Assembly: GCA_902597675.1 (NCBI GenBank)
Contig: CACJYR010000003.1
Location: 1-64,000 of the forward strand
Source: an uncultured Pelagibacteraceae bacterium
Lineage (GTDB): Bacteria > Pseudomonadota > Alphaproteobacteria > Pelagibacterales > Pelagibacteraceae
Direction: 5' to 3'
Length of the DNA stretch: 64,000 nucleotides
Part shown: piece by piece, positions 36,067-45,455 of the stretch
Layout: each line of letters begins with the position of its first letter
Numbering within the stretch: the stretch's first letter is position 1
Notes under the pieces: model-generated
Seen by the model: the letters and a program-made list of their open reading frames with translations, nothing else
What the model was told of the DNA's origin: nothing
The model's database searches: none
Translations under genes and position numbers: made by a program

Positions 36067-37203
36067 CTAACTATTCCAAAAACTTTTAGCTTTTTGGAAG
36101 AATTTCTTAATACTTGGATTTGATTTTTCATTCTCAATTTTTCTAAATCGTTCTAACAAATCTTTTTGCTCTTTGTTTAAAAACACTGGAACTTCTGTTT
36201 TAACTTGTACATATAAGTCACCAAAATCTCCTCTTCGCATAAATGGCATACCTTTACCTTTTAATCTAAATTGTTTACCATCTTGGGTTCCATCTGGTAT
36301 TTTAATCTTAGCTTTTTTTCCATCAATTGTGGGTATTTCTATTGTTGTACCAAGTGCAGCATCTGCAATTGAAATTGGAAACTCAAAAAATAAATTTACA
36401 TCAGATCTTTTGAATAATTCGTGAGATTTAACATTAATAAATAAATATAAATCTCCACTAGTACCTCCTCTTGTTCCAGCCTCACCTTTGCCGGCAAGTC
36501 TTATTCTCGTCCCATCATCTACCCCTTTAGGTATTGTTACAGATACTTTTTTGTTTGTTTGTTTATTACCTTGCCCATTACAATCTCCACACGGATTGGT
36601 TATTTCTTCACCACTTCCTGCACACTGAGGACAAGTTTGTTGAACTGTAAAGAAACCTTGATTAGATCTAACTCTTCCATTTCCTCCACAATAGGTACAT
36701 CTGTCTGGACTTGAGCCTGGTTTAGAACCATTTCCTTTACAAGTATTACATTTTTCAGACGTGGAGAATTGAATGTTCTGTTTTTTTCCAGTGTATGCCT
36801 CTTCTAGTGTAATTGATAAATCATATCTTAGATCTGAACCTCTGTTATTTGAGCTTCTTCTTGAACTTCTTCTGCCTCCACCACCAAAGTCTCCAAAAAA
36901 ATCTTCAAAAATATCAGAGAAATCTGCACCACTAAAACCTCCAAAACCACCAAAACCACCTCTACCACCGCCACCATTTTCAAATGCAGCATGTCCAAAG
37001 TTATCGTAGTTTTCTTTTTTTGATTTATCAGAAAGCACACCATAAGCTTCACTGGCTTCTTTAAATTTTTCTTCTGCTGATTTATCCCCAGGATTTTTGT
37101 CAGGGTGATATTTAACAGCTAATTTTCTGTAGGCTGATTTTAGTTCGTCGGGGCTTGCGCTTTTACTTACTCCTAAGACATCATAATAATCTCTTTTAGC
37201 CAT
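36067..37203 (-). CDS. dnaJ: chaperone DnaJ
   Basis: DnaJ is the DnaK co-chaperone. The J domain (residues 1-70) has the HPD in YHPDKNPGD; a Gly/Phe-rich linker follows; the zinc domain has four CxxCxGxG repeats ([32 protein letters not shown]); the C-terminal substrate domain completes 378 residues. It lies 28 bases after dnaK, so it is probably co-transcribed with it. Confidence 0.97.
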   Translation of the reverse strand: MAKRDYYDVLGVSKSASPDELKSAYRKLAVKYHPDKNPGDKSAEEKFKEASEAYGVLSDKSKKENYDNFGHAAFENGGGGRGGFGGFGGFSGADFSDIFEDFFGDFGGGGRRSSRRSSNNRGSDLRYDLSITLEEAYTGKKQNIQFSTSEKCNTCKGNGSKPGSSPDRCTYCGGNGRVRSNQGFFTVQQTCPQCAGSGEEITNPCGDCNGQGNKQTNKKVSVTIPKGVDDGTRIRLAGKGEAGTRGGTSGDLYLFINVKSHELFKRSDVNLFFEFPISIADAALGTTIEIPTIDGKKAKIKIPDGTQDGKQFRLKGKGMPFMRRGDFGDLYVQVKTEVPVFLNKEQKDLLERFRKIENEKSNPSIKKFFQKAKSFWNS

Positions 37204-37231
37204 GTATATAACCTGGACAAATAGATGTCAG

Positions 37232-39157
37232 TTAAGCGCTTTTTTCTTTATTCTCGTCTTTTACTTCCTCAAAGTCCGCATCAACAACATTATCGTCTTT
37301 CTTTCCCTTTTCATCATTTCCATCATCTTTACTAGAATCTGGTTTTGTGCTTTGTTGTGACTTGTAAATAGCTTCTCCTAGTTTCATCGAAGCTTGTACT
37401 AATGCCTCTGTCTTCTTCTTAATGTCCTCAATATCTTCACCTTTAAGAGATTCCTTTAATGCATTTGACCCATCTTCAATTACTTTTTTCTCTGCATCTG
37501 AAACTTTAGATCCATGCTCTTTTAGATTTTTTTCAGTTGAGTGAATTAGAGTATCTGCCTGATTCCTAACATCAACAGACTCTCTTTTTTTCTTGTCTGC
37601 TTCTTTATTGGCTTCAGCATCTTTTACCATTTTTTCAATTTCCTCATCACTTAATCCACCAGAGGCTTGAATTTGAATCTTTTGCTCTTTACCTGTACCT
37701 TTATCTTTAGCTGATACATTAACTATTCCATTAGCATCTATATCAAAAGTCACCTCAATTTGAGGAACTCCTCTTGGTGCAGGAGCAATACCAACTAGTT
37801 CAAAATTACCAAGTAATTTATTATCTGTTGCCATCTCTCTTTCACCCTGAAGAACACGTATTGAGACGGCTGGCTGGTTATCTTCAGCAGTAGAAAATAC
37901 CTGGCTTTTTTTTGTAGGTATAGTTGTATTTTTTTCAATAAGTTTTGTAGATACACCGCCTAGAGTTTCAATTCCTAGGGATAATGGTGTTACATCTAAT
38001 AAAAGAACATCTTTTACATCACCCTGTAAAACACCAGCTTGAATTGCAGCGCCCATTGCAACCACTTCATCTGGATTAACACTTTTGTTTGGCTCTTTAC
38101 CAAAGAAATTTTTTACTTCAGAAATGACTTTTGGCATTCTAGTCATACCTCCGACCATTACCACTTCATCAACATCACTAGCTGAAATTCCAGCATCTTT
38201 CAAAGCAGTTTTACATGGTGGAATAGTTTTAGCTATTAAGTCTTCAACTAAAGCCTCTAACTTGGCTCTAGTCATTTTTAAATTAATATGTTTAGGACCA
38301 GTTTTGTCAGCAGTTATAAATGGTAAATTAATATCTGTTTGCTCAGCTGCTGAAAGTTCAATTTTTGCTTTTTCGGCTGCCTCTTTTAATCTTTGTAATG
38401 CTAACTTATCAGTTTTTAAATTAATACCGCTGTCTTTTTTGAACTCAGAAATTAAATATTCCACAACAGCGTTGTCAAAATCTTCTCCACCTAAAAAGGT
38501 ATCACCATTTGTAGATTTTACTTCAAAAACTCCGTCACCTAATTCAAGAATAGACACATCAAAAGTTCCACCACCTAAATCGTAAACTGCAATTTTTTTA
38601 TTTTGTTTCTTATCCAAACCATAGGCTAGTGAAGCTGCAGTTGGTTCATTGATAATTCTTAAAACCTCTAACCCAGCTATTTTTCCAGCATCCTTGGTAG
38701 CTTGTCTTTGCGCATCATTAAAATATGCAGGGACAGTTATTACCGCTTTTGTAACAGCTTGACCTAAATATTTTTCAGCAGTCTCTTTCATTTTTTGAAG
38801 AATAAAAGCAGAAATTTGTGAAGGCGAATATTTCTCTGCTTTTGCTTCAATCCATGCGTCACCTTTTTCAGAATTTACAATCTTAAAAGGTGCAGCCTCG
38901 ATATCTTTTTTAACAGTTGGGTCTTCAAAATTTCTACCAATTAATCTTTTGACTGCAAAAATTGTATTCTCTGGATTTGTTACTGCTTGTCTTTTAGCAG
39001 GTTGTCCTATTAATTTTTCTTTTTCTTCAGTAAAAGCTACTACTGAAGGTGTAGTTCTTGCACCCTCTGCATTTTCCAAAACTTTTGCCTGGCTCCCTTC
39101 CATAATAGCTACACAAGAGTTTGTTGTTCCTAAATCTATTCCAATTATTTTGCTCAT
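37232..39157 (-). CDS. dnaK: chaperone DnaK (Hsp70)
   Basis: DnaK is the ATP-driven Hsp70 chaperone. The ATPase domain opens [12 protein letters not shown] and has the [14 protein letters not shown] phosphate loop; the linker [18 protein letters not shown] leads to the substrate domain, and the lid ends in an acidic tail with [12 protein letters not shown]. 641 residues. It has its own heat-shock-type promoter between it and grpE. Confidence 0.98.
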   Translation of the reverse strand: MSKIIGIDLGTTNSCVAIMEGSQAKVLENAEGARTTPSVVAFTEEKEKLIGQPAKRQAVTNPENTIFAVKRLIGRNFEDPTVKKDIEAAPFKIVNSEKGDAWIEAKAEKYSPSQISAFILQKMKETAEKYLGQAVTKAVITVPAYFNDAQRQATKDAGKIAGLEVLRIINEPTAASLAYGLDKKQNKKIAVYDLGGGTFDVSILELGDGVFEVKSTNGDTFLGGEDFDNAVVEYLISEFKKDSGINLKTDKLALQRLKEAAEKAKIELSAAEQTDINLPFITADKTGPKHINLKMTRAKLEALVEDLIAKTIPPCKTALKDAGISASDVDEVVMVGGMTRMPKVISEVKNFFGKEPNKSVNPDEVVAMGAAIQAGVLQGDVKDVLLLDVTPLSLGIETLGGVSTKLIEKNTTIPTKKSQVFSTAEDNQPAVSIRVLQGEREMATDNKLLGNFELVGIAPAPRGVPQIEVTFDIDANGIVNVSAKDKGTGKEQKIQIQASGGLSDEEIEKMVKDAEANKEADKKKRESVDVRNQADTLIHSTEKNLKEHGSKVSDAEKKVIEDGSNALKESLKGEDIEDIKKKTEALVQASMKLGEAIYKSQQSTKPDSSKDDGNDEKGKKDDNVVDADFEEVKDENKEKSA

Positions 39158-39177
39158 ATCAGTTATTTGTTCTCTTC

Positions 39178-39205
39178 ATATAGGGTTGAAATTGAATTCT
39201 GCAAG
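39178..39205 (-). promoter_or_regulatory. candidate heat-shock (RpoH-type) promoter of dnaK
   Basis: On the minus strand CTTG (39205-39202), 17 bases, CCTATAT (39184-39178). This fits the alphaproteobacterial RpoH pattern CTTG-N17/18-CYTATNT closely. The start would be ~39171, leaving a leader of about 14 bases before the dnaK ATG. No CIRCE element is present nearby. Confidence 0.65.
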
Positions 39206-39217
39206 TTCATTTAAATA

Positions 39218-39868
39218 TTATTTATCTCCTGAATTTTCTTTATTTTCCTCATTTTTTTCCTCTTTTTTTTCACTTTTTTTTGCTACGCCGACTAGAGCTG
39301 GTCTCAACAATCTATCTTTAATTGTGAATCCTTTTTGTATTTCTTGAACAATTGTTCCGGGTTCTTTTTGATCATCTTCTATTTCAATCATTGCTTGGTG
39401 AAAGTTTGGATCTAATTTTTTATTGAGGCTTTCAATAGGCTTGATTTTATTTTTTGAAAAAATTGAAATTAAATCTTTATTGATAATGTCAAAATGTTCG
39501 AGTGTTTTTTTTAATGCCTCAGTATCTTTTAAAGTTTCATCGTTTAATAAAATTTGTTTTGATCTTTCAAGATTATCTATTAAATTCAAAGCTTCTCTTG
39601 CAAAAGAAAACCCTCCATATTCAAAAGCATCTTCTTTTTCTTTTTCAAACCTTCTTCTTTGGTTTTCCATTTCAGCAAATGATCTTGCAAGCTTATCTTC
39701 TAACTCTAAAATTTTCTCTTCTGGGGTTTTTTCTTGATCTTGATCCTGTTCTTGGTCTTGTTCTTTATTATTTGTTTCTAAATTTTCAGTTTTTTGATCT
39801 TGATTTAAATCTTTTTGATCTTTCTCTGATGCTTTGTCTGTATTTTTTTGGTTTTGATCTTTTTCCAT
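39218..39868 (-). CDS. grpE: nucleotide exchange factor GrpE
   Basis: GrpE releases ADP from DnaK. The central coiled coil (about 50-110, EEKILELEDKLARSFAEMEN) and the C-terminal beta domain (NFHQAMIEIEDDQKEPGTIV ... GFTIKDRLLRPALVGVAKK) are typical. The first ~50 residues are a low-complexity Asp/Gln/Asn/Lys stretch encoded by near-repeats of TTGATC-like units (plus-strand view). 216 residues. It is 60 bases before dnaK. Confidence 0.95.
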   Translation of the reverse strand: MEKDQNQKNTDKASEKDQKDLNQDQKTENLETNNKEQDQEQDQDQEKTPEEKILELEDKLARSFAEMENQRRRFEKEKEDAFEYGGFSFAREALNLIDNLERSKQILLNDETLKDTEALKKTLEHFDIINKDLISIFSKNKIKPIESLNKKLDPNFHQAMIEIEDDQKEPGTIVQEIQKGFTIKDRLLRPALVGVAKKSEKKEEKNEENKENSGDK

Positions 39869-39876
39869 ATGGACAT

Positions 39877-39904
39877 ATATGGTAAGAAAAAATTAAATTT
39901 CCAG
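39877..39904 (-). promoter_or_regulatory. candidate heat-shock (RpoH-like) promoter of grpE
   Basis: On the minus strand CTGGAA (39904-39899), 16 bases, CCATAT (39882-39877). It parallels the hslV element (CTTGAA-N16-CCATTT), with one mismatch in the -35. The start would be ~39870, two bases before the grpE ATG (39868), so the mRNA may be near-leaderless. It overlaps the region just before the divergent rdgB start. Confidence 0.5.
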
Positions 39905-40507
39905 ATGCTAAAAAAAAAAATTAAACAACTCCTTATAGGTACAAATAACAAAGGAAAATTAAAGGAAATAAGAGATTTATTACCAGCTAATATTAAAACA
40001 TTTCCTACCTCAAAGTTTAATTTAAAGAGCCCAAGAGAAACAGGAAAGACTTTTAAAGAAAATTCTCTTATTAAATCTCAATACTTTTCAAAAAAAACAA
40101 ATCTAATCTGCTTAGCTGATGACTCTGGTTTAGAAATTGACATTTTAAATAAAAAACCGGGAATCTTTTCGGCACGATGGGCTGGAAAAAAATTAAATTT
40201 TAATAAGGCAATTCAAAAAGTTTATAAGGCATTAGATAGAAAAGATAAAAATTGGAGAAATAAAAAAATTAATGCCAGGTTTGTTTGTGCCTTATCCATA
40301 AGTGATTTAAATAAAAAAATAGCTTGTGTTGTTGGAAAAGTTGAGGGGTATATTTCCAAAAAACCCAAGGGTAAAAATGGTTTTGGATACGATCCAATAT
40401 TTATTCCAAAAAATAAAATAAAAACTTTTGGCGAGATGAAGCCATTTCAAAAGTATAAATTAGACCACAGATCAGATGCTTTCAAAAAGCTTAGAAAATT
40501 TCTTTAA
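39905..40507 (+). CDS. rdgB: RdgB/HAM1-type non-canonical purine NTP pyrophosphatase
   Basis: RdgB cleans dITP and XTP from the nucleotide pool. ATG 39905 gives MLKKKIKQLLIGTNNKGKLKEI, the family N-terminus at 200 residues; the track start adds 19 residues that run through the grpE promoter. LADDSGLEID, FSARWAGK and GFGYDPIFIP are diagnostic. It is divergent from grpE and overlaps the convergent LpoA-like gene by 17 bases. Confidence 0.93.
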   Translation: MLKKKIKQLLIGTNNKGKLKEIRDLLPANIKTFPTSKFNLKSPRETGKTFKENSLIKSQYFSKKTNLICLADDSGLEIDILNKKPGIFSARWAGKKLNFNKAIQKVYKALDRKDKNWRNKKINARFVCALSISDLNKKIACVVGKVEGYISKKPKGKNGFGYDPIFIPKNKIKTFGEMKPFQKYKLDHRSDAFKKLRKFL

Positions 40508-41645
40508 TCTCTCCCCCGTCAATTTTGTAAAAGTTTAATCTATGATTTATTTTGTTATTTTTAACATCAAAAATACCAATTTTACCTTTGAATGAATTTT
40601 CTTTTTTAAAAATATTTTTTATGTCAGAAAAATCAGATTTTAAAGATAGATAATAAATCAATCCTAAAAGATCATAACTTAATAAGCTTAAATGATTTGG
40701 TTTTGAATTGTAAGTATCTACAAATTCTTTATTAAATGTTTCTAGATTTTGTTTATTGATTGATGGATAATATAAAGGCTGGATATTTTCCTCTAAAAGT
40801 AAACTTTCATCAAACCATTGATTAAGAGTTATAAATAATTTATTTCTTGGTGATACATCAGTGTAAATAAGTGAGGTAATTACACTTTTAAGATTTTCAT
40901 CAAAATCAGAAATAATAACTGAGTCAAAATTTACATTTCCAATTGTATATCGTTTTTCCAATTTCTTAATTTGTTCCTCCTTATCCATCAAATCTGAGTT
41001 TTCAACTCTTAAAATTTCATCAGCCAGATTTTTTTTTCTCACATCATAATTTGTTATTTTTTCGATTTGCTTTGTAAGTTTAGTTGGTTCGGTTTCATAA
41101 GTGTATTGTTTAAAAATTTTGATTTTCGATTGTTTAATTGCCTTTTTAACTTCATTTTTATAATCAAGGTCAGGTGTTAAAAAAATTGTTTTTTTTACTT
41201 CGCTTAATTCCAAAAAATCTTTAATTGCATTTAACTGTGATAAAGAATTTACTCCGCTGCTTATGACATTTTTCGGTAGATCATTTGTTTTATTTGTTAA
41301 AGATAGAAAAATAACATCTTGTATTTCATCCAAATACATTAAGCTTTTAAAAAAAATTGGACCGATAAAAATTTTTATTCCTTCATTTTTTAACTTATTA
41401 GCTGATTGTAGAGTTTGATTAGGATCAATACCTGTGTCCATTGGATAAATTTCAATATTGTCTGTTCCAATATCACTCAAAGCCATTCGTGTTGATTTAA
41501 TTATTGATTGTCCTAATTCTTTATATTCACCAGATAAAGGTGCAAGAAGCCCAATTTTAATTTTTTCATTTTGTGAAAATGCAAATGAGGGATTTGTTAA
41601 ATAGATAATTATTAATGTAAAAATAATTCTAAAAATTTTTTTCAT
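40491..41645 (-). CDS. LpoA-like penicillin-binding-protein activator / type 1 periplasmic binding fold
   Basis: A secreted 384-residue protein (signal IFRIIFTLIIIYLTNPSFAFS) with a type 1 periplasmic-binding fold: IGLLAPLSGEYKELGQSII and LSYDLLGLIYYL. It is divergent from rsmI with a BON lipoprotein next, the same neighbourhood as E. coli lpoA (yraM)-rsmI-yraN-dolP. I therefore favour an envelope role (activation of peptidoglycan synthase) over solute transport, since no ABC transporter genes are near. No clear lipobox Cys is seen, unlike E. coli LpoA. Confidence 0.78.
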   Translation of the reverse strand: MKKIFRIIFTLIIIYLTNPSFAFSQNEKIKIGLLAPLSGEYKELGQSIIKSTRMALSDIGTDNIEIYPMDTGIDPNQTLQSANKLKNEGIKIFIGPIFFKSLMYLDEIQDVIFLSLTNKTNDLPKNVISSGVNSLSQLNAIKDFLELSEVKKTIFLTPDLDYKNEVKKAIKQSKIKIFKQYTYETEPTKLTKQIEKITNYDVRKKNLADEILRVENSDLMDKEEQIKKLEKRYTIGNVNFDSVIISDFDENLKSVITSLIYTDVSPRNKLFITLNQWFDESLLLEENIQPLYYPSINKQNLETFNKEFVDTYNSKPNHLSLLSYDLLGLIYYLSLKSDFSDIKNIFKKENSFKGKIGIFDVKNNKINHRLNFYKIDGGEIKEIF

Positions 41646-41677
41646 TTTAATGATACTATAATATTTTAATTATAAAT

Positions 41678-42541
41678 ATGATTGGAAATTTAAAATCTGC
41701 TAATAGAGTGTTCAAAAAAAGTCTATATTTAGTCTCAACTCCAATTGGAAATTTAAACGATATAAGTCTCAGAGCCATAGAAACTCTCAAAAGGTCAGAT
41801 TACATTTTGTGTGAAGATACTAGAATCTCTAAAAATTTATTAGAAAAATACCAAATCAAATCAAATTTGATTGCCAATCATAAATTCAATGAGAAAAGAA
41901 ATGTTGTTAAAATTATAAAGTTAATTAATCAAGGATCGCTTATTTCTTTAATTTCAGATGCTGGCACCCCGGGCATTTCTGATCCAGGTTCTATATTAGT
42001 TAATGAGTGCATAAAAAATAATATCAATATTATTCCTATACCTGGTGCTTCAGCAGTAATATCAGCAGTATCAATATCAGGATTTTCAGAGAAGTTTTTC
42101 TTTTATGGATTTTTTCCTGAAAAGGATAAAATTTTAAAAGAGGATTTGGAAAATTTATCAAAATTAAATAGTTCAATCGTTTTTTTCATTTCACCAAAGA
42201 AAATTAATAAGAATATTCCTCTAATTAAAAAAATTTTTTTAGGAAGAAAAATCCTGATTTGTAGAGAAATGACAAAGTTTTATGAGGAGTATAAGAGATC
42301 TAAAGTTGAAGATTTAGAACCATTAAAGAGAAATTTAAAAGGTGAATTGACTATTGTTATTTCGGAAAAAATTCATGACAAAAAAGCTTCACAAACTTTA
42401 GATGAATCAGATAAAAGATTGATTAAAGCGATGATAAATAAACTAAGCATAAAAGAAATAACAGATTTAATAATTCGTAAAAATGATATTTCAAAAAAAA
42501 TTATTTATGATTATTGTTTGAAAATTAAAGATGAAAAATAA
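41678..42541 (+). CDS. rsmI: 16S rRNA 2'-O-ribose C1402 methyltransferase RsmI
   Basis: RsmI methylates C1402 in the ribosomal P site. STPIGNLNDISLRA, CEDTRISKNLL, and SDAGTPGISDPG near residue 95 are diagnostic, and ICREMTKFYEE follows. 287 residues. A consensus TATAAT at 41657-41662 is the likely -10, with about nine bases of leader. It overlaps the BON lipoprotein gene by 11 bases. Confidence 0.95.
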   Translation: MIGNLKSANRVFKKSLYLVSTPIGNLNDISLRAIETLKRSDYILCEDTRISKNLLEKYQIKSNLIANHKFNEKRNVVKIIKLINQGSLISLISDAGTPGISDPGSILVNECIKNNINIIPIPGASAVISAVSISGFSEKFFFYGFFPEKDKILKEDLENLSKLNSSIVFFISPKKINKNIPLIKKIFLGRKILICREMTKFYEEYKRSKVEDLEPLKRNLKGELTIVISEKIHDKKASQTLDESDKRLIKAMINKLSIKEITDLIIRKNDISKKIIYDYCLKIKDEK

Positions 42542-43124
42542 AATACTCATTTTATTTTTTTTTGGTTTTATTTTAAGTGGATGCGCAGGTGTATCATCCT
42601 CAGGAATTTTTGGAACTGGAGTAAGTGTTGCTATCGATCCAAGATCTTTAGGAACTCAGATAGATGACTCTTTGATGCAAAAAAACTTAACTGCTAGAAT
42701 TTTACTCCTAAATAAAAATTATCTTTTATCAGTAAAATCAAAAGTTTTAGATGGTAGAATTTTTTTAACTGGAAAAGTCAATGAGCCAGAGGAAAAATTA
42801 AAATTAACAAAAATTGCATGGGAAACAAATGGTGTAAGATCTGTGAGAAACGATATTAAAATAAAAGAGGCTTTTAACTTTAAACAATCTGCCAAGGATC
42901 TATTAATCACTTCGCAATTAAGGACTGCATTAATTTTAAACAAAGAAATTAAGGCAACAAATTACCAAATAGACACTTATAAAAAGAAAATCTATATTTA
43001 TGGAATTTCACAAACTAAAGATGAAAAAGATCTGGTTATTACAGAGGCAAAAGAGATTTTAGATGTTGAAGATGTGATTGCTAGTATTTTGCTAGTAGAT
43101 AATTTAAGAATTAAAACTAACTAA
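42531..43124 (+). CDS. BON-domain lipoprotein (DolP/YraP-like)
   Basis: A 197-residue lipoprotein (ILILFFFGFILSGC lipobox) with two BON domains (about 50-110 and 120-190; SKVLDGRIFLTGKVNEPEEK, then YKKKIYIYGISQTKDEKD). BON proteins bind anionic phospholipids; DolP in E. coli maintains outer-membrane integrity. It follows rsmI as in E. coli. YraN, which sits between them there, is absent here. It overlaps maeB by 8 bases tail to tail. Confidence 0.88.
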   Translation: MKNKILILFFFGFILSGCAGVSSSGIFGTGVSVAIDPRSLGTQIDDSLMQKNLTARILLLNKNYLLSVKSKVLDGRIFLTGKVNEPEEKLKLTKIAWETNGVRSVRNDIKIKEAFNFKQSAKDLLITSQLRTALILNKEIKATNYQIDTYKKKIYIYGISQTKDEKDLVITEAKEILDVEDVIASILLVDNLRIKTN

Positions 43125-45405
43125 ATTTTTTATAATCAATTACATCAGCTGAGTAAGCTGCAATAGAGGCTAAATTTAAAATATCTGAAGTTGAAGATCT
43201 CAAAGGTGCTATTTCAATAGGTAAACCCAAACCAATTAATAAAGGTCCAATTACCTTTGCTCTACTCATTGACTTAATCATTTTATAGGAAATAGCTGCG
43301 CTATGTTGGCTAGGCATAATTAAAACATTTGAGTTACCAACTATTTCTGAAAATGGATAAAGTTCTTTGTACATCTCTTCTAAAGCAACATCTGGTTGCA
43401 TTTCACCATCAAATTTAAAATCAACTTTATCATTTTTTAGAATTTCAACAGCATCACTTAGTCTTTTTGTTCTATCTGTAGCTGGCTCCCCAAAAGTAGA
43501 GTGAGATAAAAAAGCAACTTTTGGATCAAAACCAAATAATTTTGCAACCCTCGCTGCTGATTTTGCCATTTCAGCCAATTGTTTTGCGTCTGGATATTCT
43601 ATGACCGATGTATCGCAGATAAAGATTGTTTTACCTCTATTTACAACCAGGTTTAACCCGAACATAATTTCCCCAGGTCTTGGATCAACAACTTTAATAA
43701 TTTTTTCTAGTGAAGATGAGTATCTCCTTGTGTTCCCAGTTATCATCGCATCTGCATCCTGACACGCAACCATGCATGAGGCCCAAATAACTCTATCGTT
43801 TCTTATAAGTCTATCACAATCCCATTCTAACATTCCTTTTTCTCTTTGAAGTTTTTTAAATAAATATTTTACATATTTTTCTCTTTTGGCTGTGTCTTTT
43901 GAGTTTACAATTTCAATATCAAAATTTTCATTATAACCAATTTTTTTTATTTGATTTTTAATCAGCTCCTCTTTTCCAACTAAGATGGGTATTCCTAAGT
44001 CAGAGTTTTTAAAAGCTATAGCAGCTTTAAGTGTATTTTCATCCTCACCATCAGCAAAAACAACTTTTTTTTGTTTTTTCTTTATATAGCTATTTACACC
44101 TTGCATAATTGTTACAGTTGGATCTAATCTTTGTTTAAGTTGGTCCTTATAGATTTCAAAATTATCAATTTTTTTTCTTGCAACCCCAGTATCAATAGCA
44201 GCTTTTGCAACTGCAGCTGGTATTACACTAATTAATCTTGGATCGAATGTTGATGGAATTATGTAATCTTTTCCATAGTGAGGCCTCTCACCTCCCATTG
44301 CTGCAATGACTTCATCCGGCACATCTTCTTTAGCTAATTTTGCTATCGCATGTGCAGCTGCAATTTTCATCTCTTCATTAATTGTTTTTGATCGTACATC
44401 TAATGCACCTCTAAAAATATATGGAAACCCTATTAAATTGTTTACTTGATTAGGGTAATCTGACCTTCCGGTCGCTATAATTGCATCATCTCTAACCTCT
44501 TCAATTTCTTCAGGTGTAATTTCTGGGTCAGGGTTAGCACATGCAAATATAATTGGATTTTTTGCCATTTTTTTAACCATGTCTTTAGTTAACGCTCCTT
44601 TCGCCGATAAGCCTAAAAAAACATCTGCATTAGTAATAGCATCATCTAGAGTTCTATCTTTTGTTTCAATTGCATGACTTGATTTCCATTGGTTCAAATT
44701 ATCTCGACCTCTGTAAATAACCCCTGTTCTGTCTACCATTGTAATATTTTTTTGGGGTACGCCAGTCTTTTTAAATAAATTAGCGCAAGCCATAGCCGAA
44801 GCCCCGGCACCATTGACAACTATTTTAACTTTATCAATTTTTTTTTTACTAATGTCCAAAGCATTAATAAGTGCTGCAGTTGTGATAATCGCAGTTCCAT
44901 GCTGATCATCATGAAATACAGGTATATCAAGTATTTCTTTTAGCTTTTCTTCAATAATAAAACAATCAGGAGCAGCAATATCCTCAAGATTAATACCTCC
45001 AAAACTTGGAGCAAAATTTTTTATACTATTTATGATTTCATCTGGATTTTCGGAGTCTATCTCTAAATCAATAGAGTCAATATCAGCAAATCTTTTAAAT
45101 AAAACAGCTTTGCCTTCCATCACCGGTTTAGATGCTAACGCACCTAAATTTCCCATACCTAAAATCGCTGAGCCATTACTAATTACTGCAACAAGGTTTC
45201 CCTTACTTGTATAATCAAACGCAGCCTCAGGATTATCACTGATTGCTCTTACAGGAGCAGCTACACCAGGTGAGTATGCTAAAGCCAGATCTCTTTTTGT
45301 CGTCATATTTTTTGAGGAAGATATTTCAATCTTACCTGGCTTTTTATCTTTGTGAAAATCTAAAGCTTCTTTATCTGTGTAATGATCAATTTTTGTTTTT
45401 TTCAT
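43117..45405 (-). CDS. maeB: NADP-type malic enzyme with phosphotransacetylase-like domain (MaeB)
   Basis: MaeB decarboxylates malate to pyruvate. The N-terminal malic domain (to ~430) has LALAYSPGVAAPVRAI, HDDQHGTAIITTAALINA and VNGAGASAMACANL; the C-terminal half (about 435-762) is a phosphotransacetylase-like domain (GVNSYIKKKQKKVVFADGEDEN and LIMPSQHSAAI) thought to be regulatory rather than catalytic. 762 residues is the normal long form. Confidence 0.95.
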   Translation of the reverse strand: MKKTKIDHYTDKEALDFHKDKKPGKIEISSSKNMTTKRDLALAYSPGVAAPVRAISDNPEAAFDYTSKGNLVAVISNGSAILGMGNLGALASKPVMEGKAVLFKRFADIDSIDLEIDSENPDEIINSIKNFAPSFGGINLEDIAAPDCFIIEEKLKEILDIPVFHDDQHGTAIITTAALINALDISKKKIDKVKIVVNGAGASAMACANLFKKTGVPQKNITMVDRTGVIYRGRDNLNQWKSSHAIETKDRTLDDAITNADVFLGLSAKGALTKDMVKKMAKNPIIFACANPDPEITPEEIEEVRDDAIIATGRSDYPNQVNNLIGFPYIFRGALDVRSKTINEEMKIAAAHAIAKLAKEDVPDEVIAAMGGERPHYGKDYIIPSTFDPRLISVIPAAVAKAAIDTGVARKKIDNFEIYKDQLKQRLDPTVTIMQGVNSYIKKKQKKVVFADGEDENTLKAAIAFKNSDLGIPILVGKEELIKNQIKKIGYNENFDIEIVNSKDTAKREKYVKYLFKKLQREKGMLEWDCDRLIRNDRVIWASCMVACQDADAMITGNTRRYSSSLEKIIKVVDPRPGEIMFGLNLVVNRGKTIFICDTSVIEYPDAKQLAEMAKSAARVAKLFGFDPKVAFLSHSTFGEPATDRTKRLSDAVEILKNDKVDFKFDGEMQPDVALEEMYKELYPFSEIVGNSNVLIMPSQHSAAISYKMIKSMSRAKVIGPLLIGLGLPIEIAPLRSSTSDILNLASIAAYSADVIDYKKFS

Positions 45406-45455
45406 TTATGCTAATTAGGTGTACAAATGGGGTAAAATTAAGACTAATATGATTT

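Noticed and set aside
38085-38585. 166-residue plus-strand ORF opposite dnaK
   Set aside because: It is the reverse-frame shadow of a highly conserved gene; no start context and no family resemblance.
39158-39217. CIRCE/HrcA operator before dnaK
   Set aside because: No TTAGCACTC-N9-GAGTGCTAA-like repeat is present; the RpoH-type motif explains the region better.
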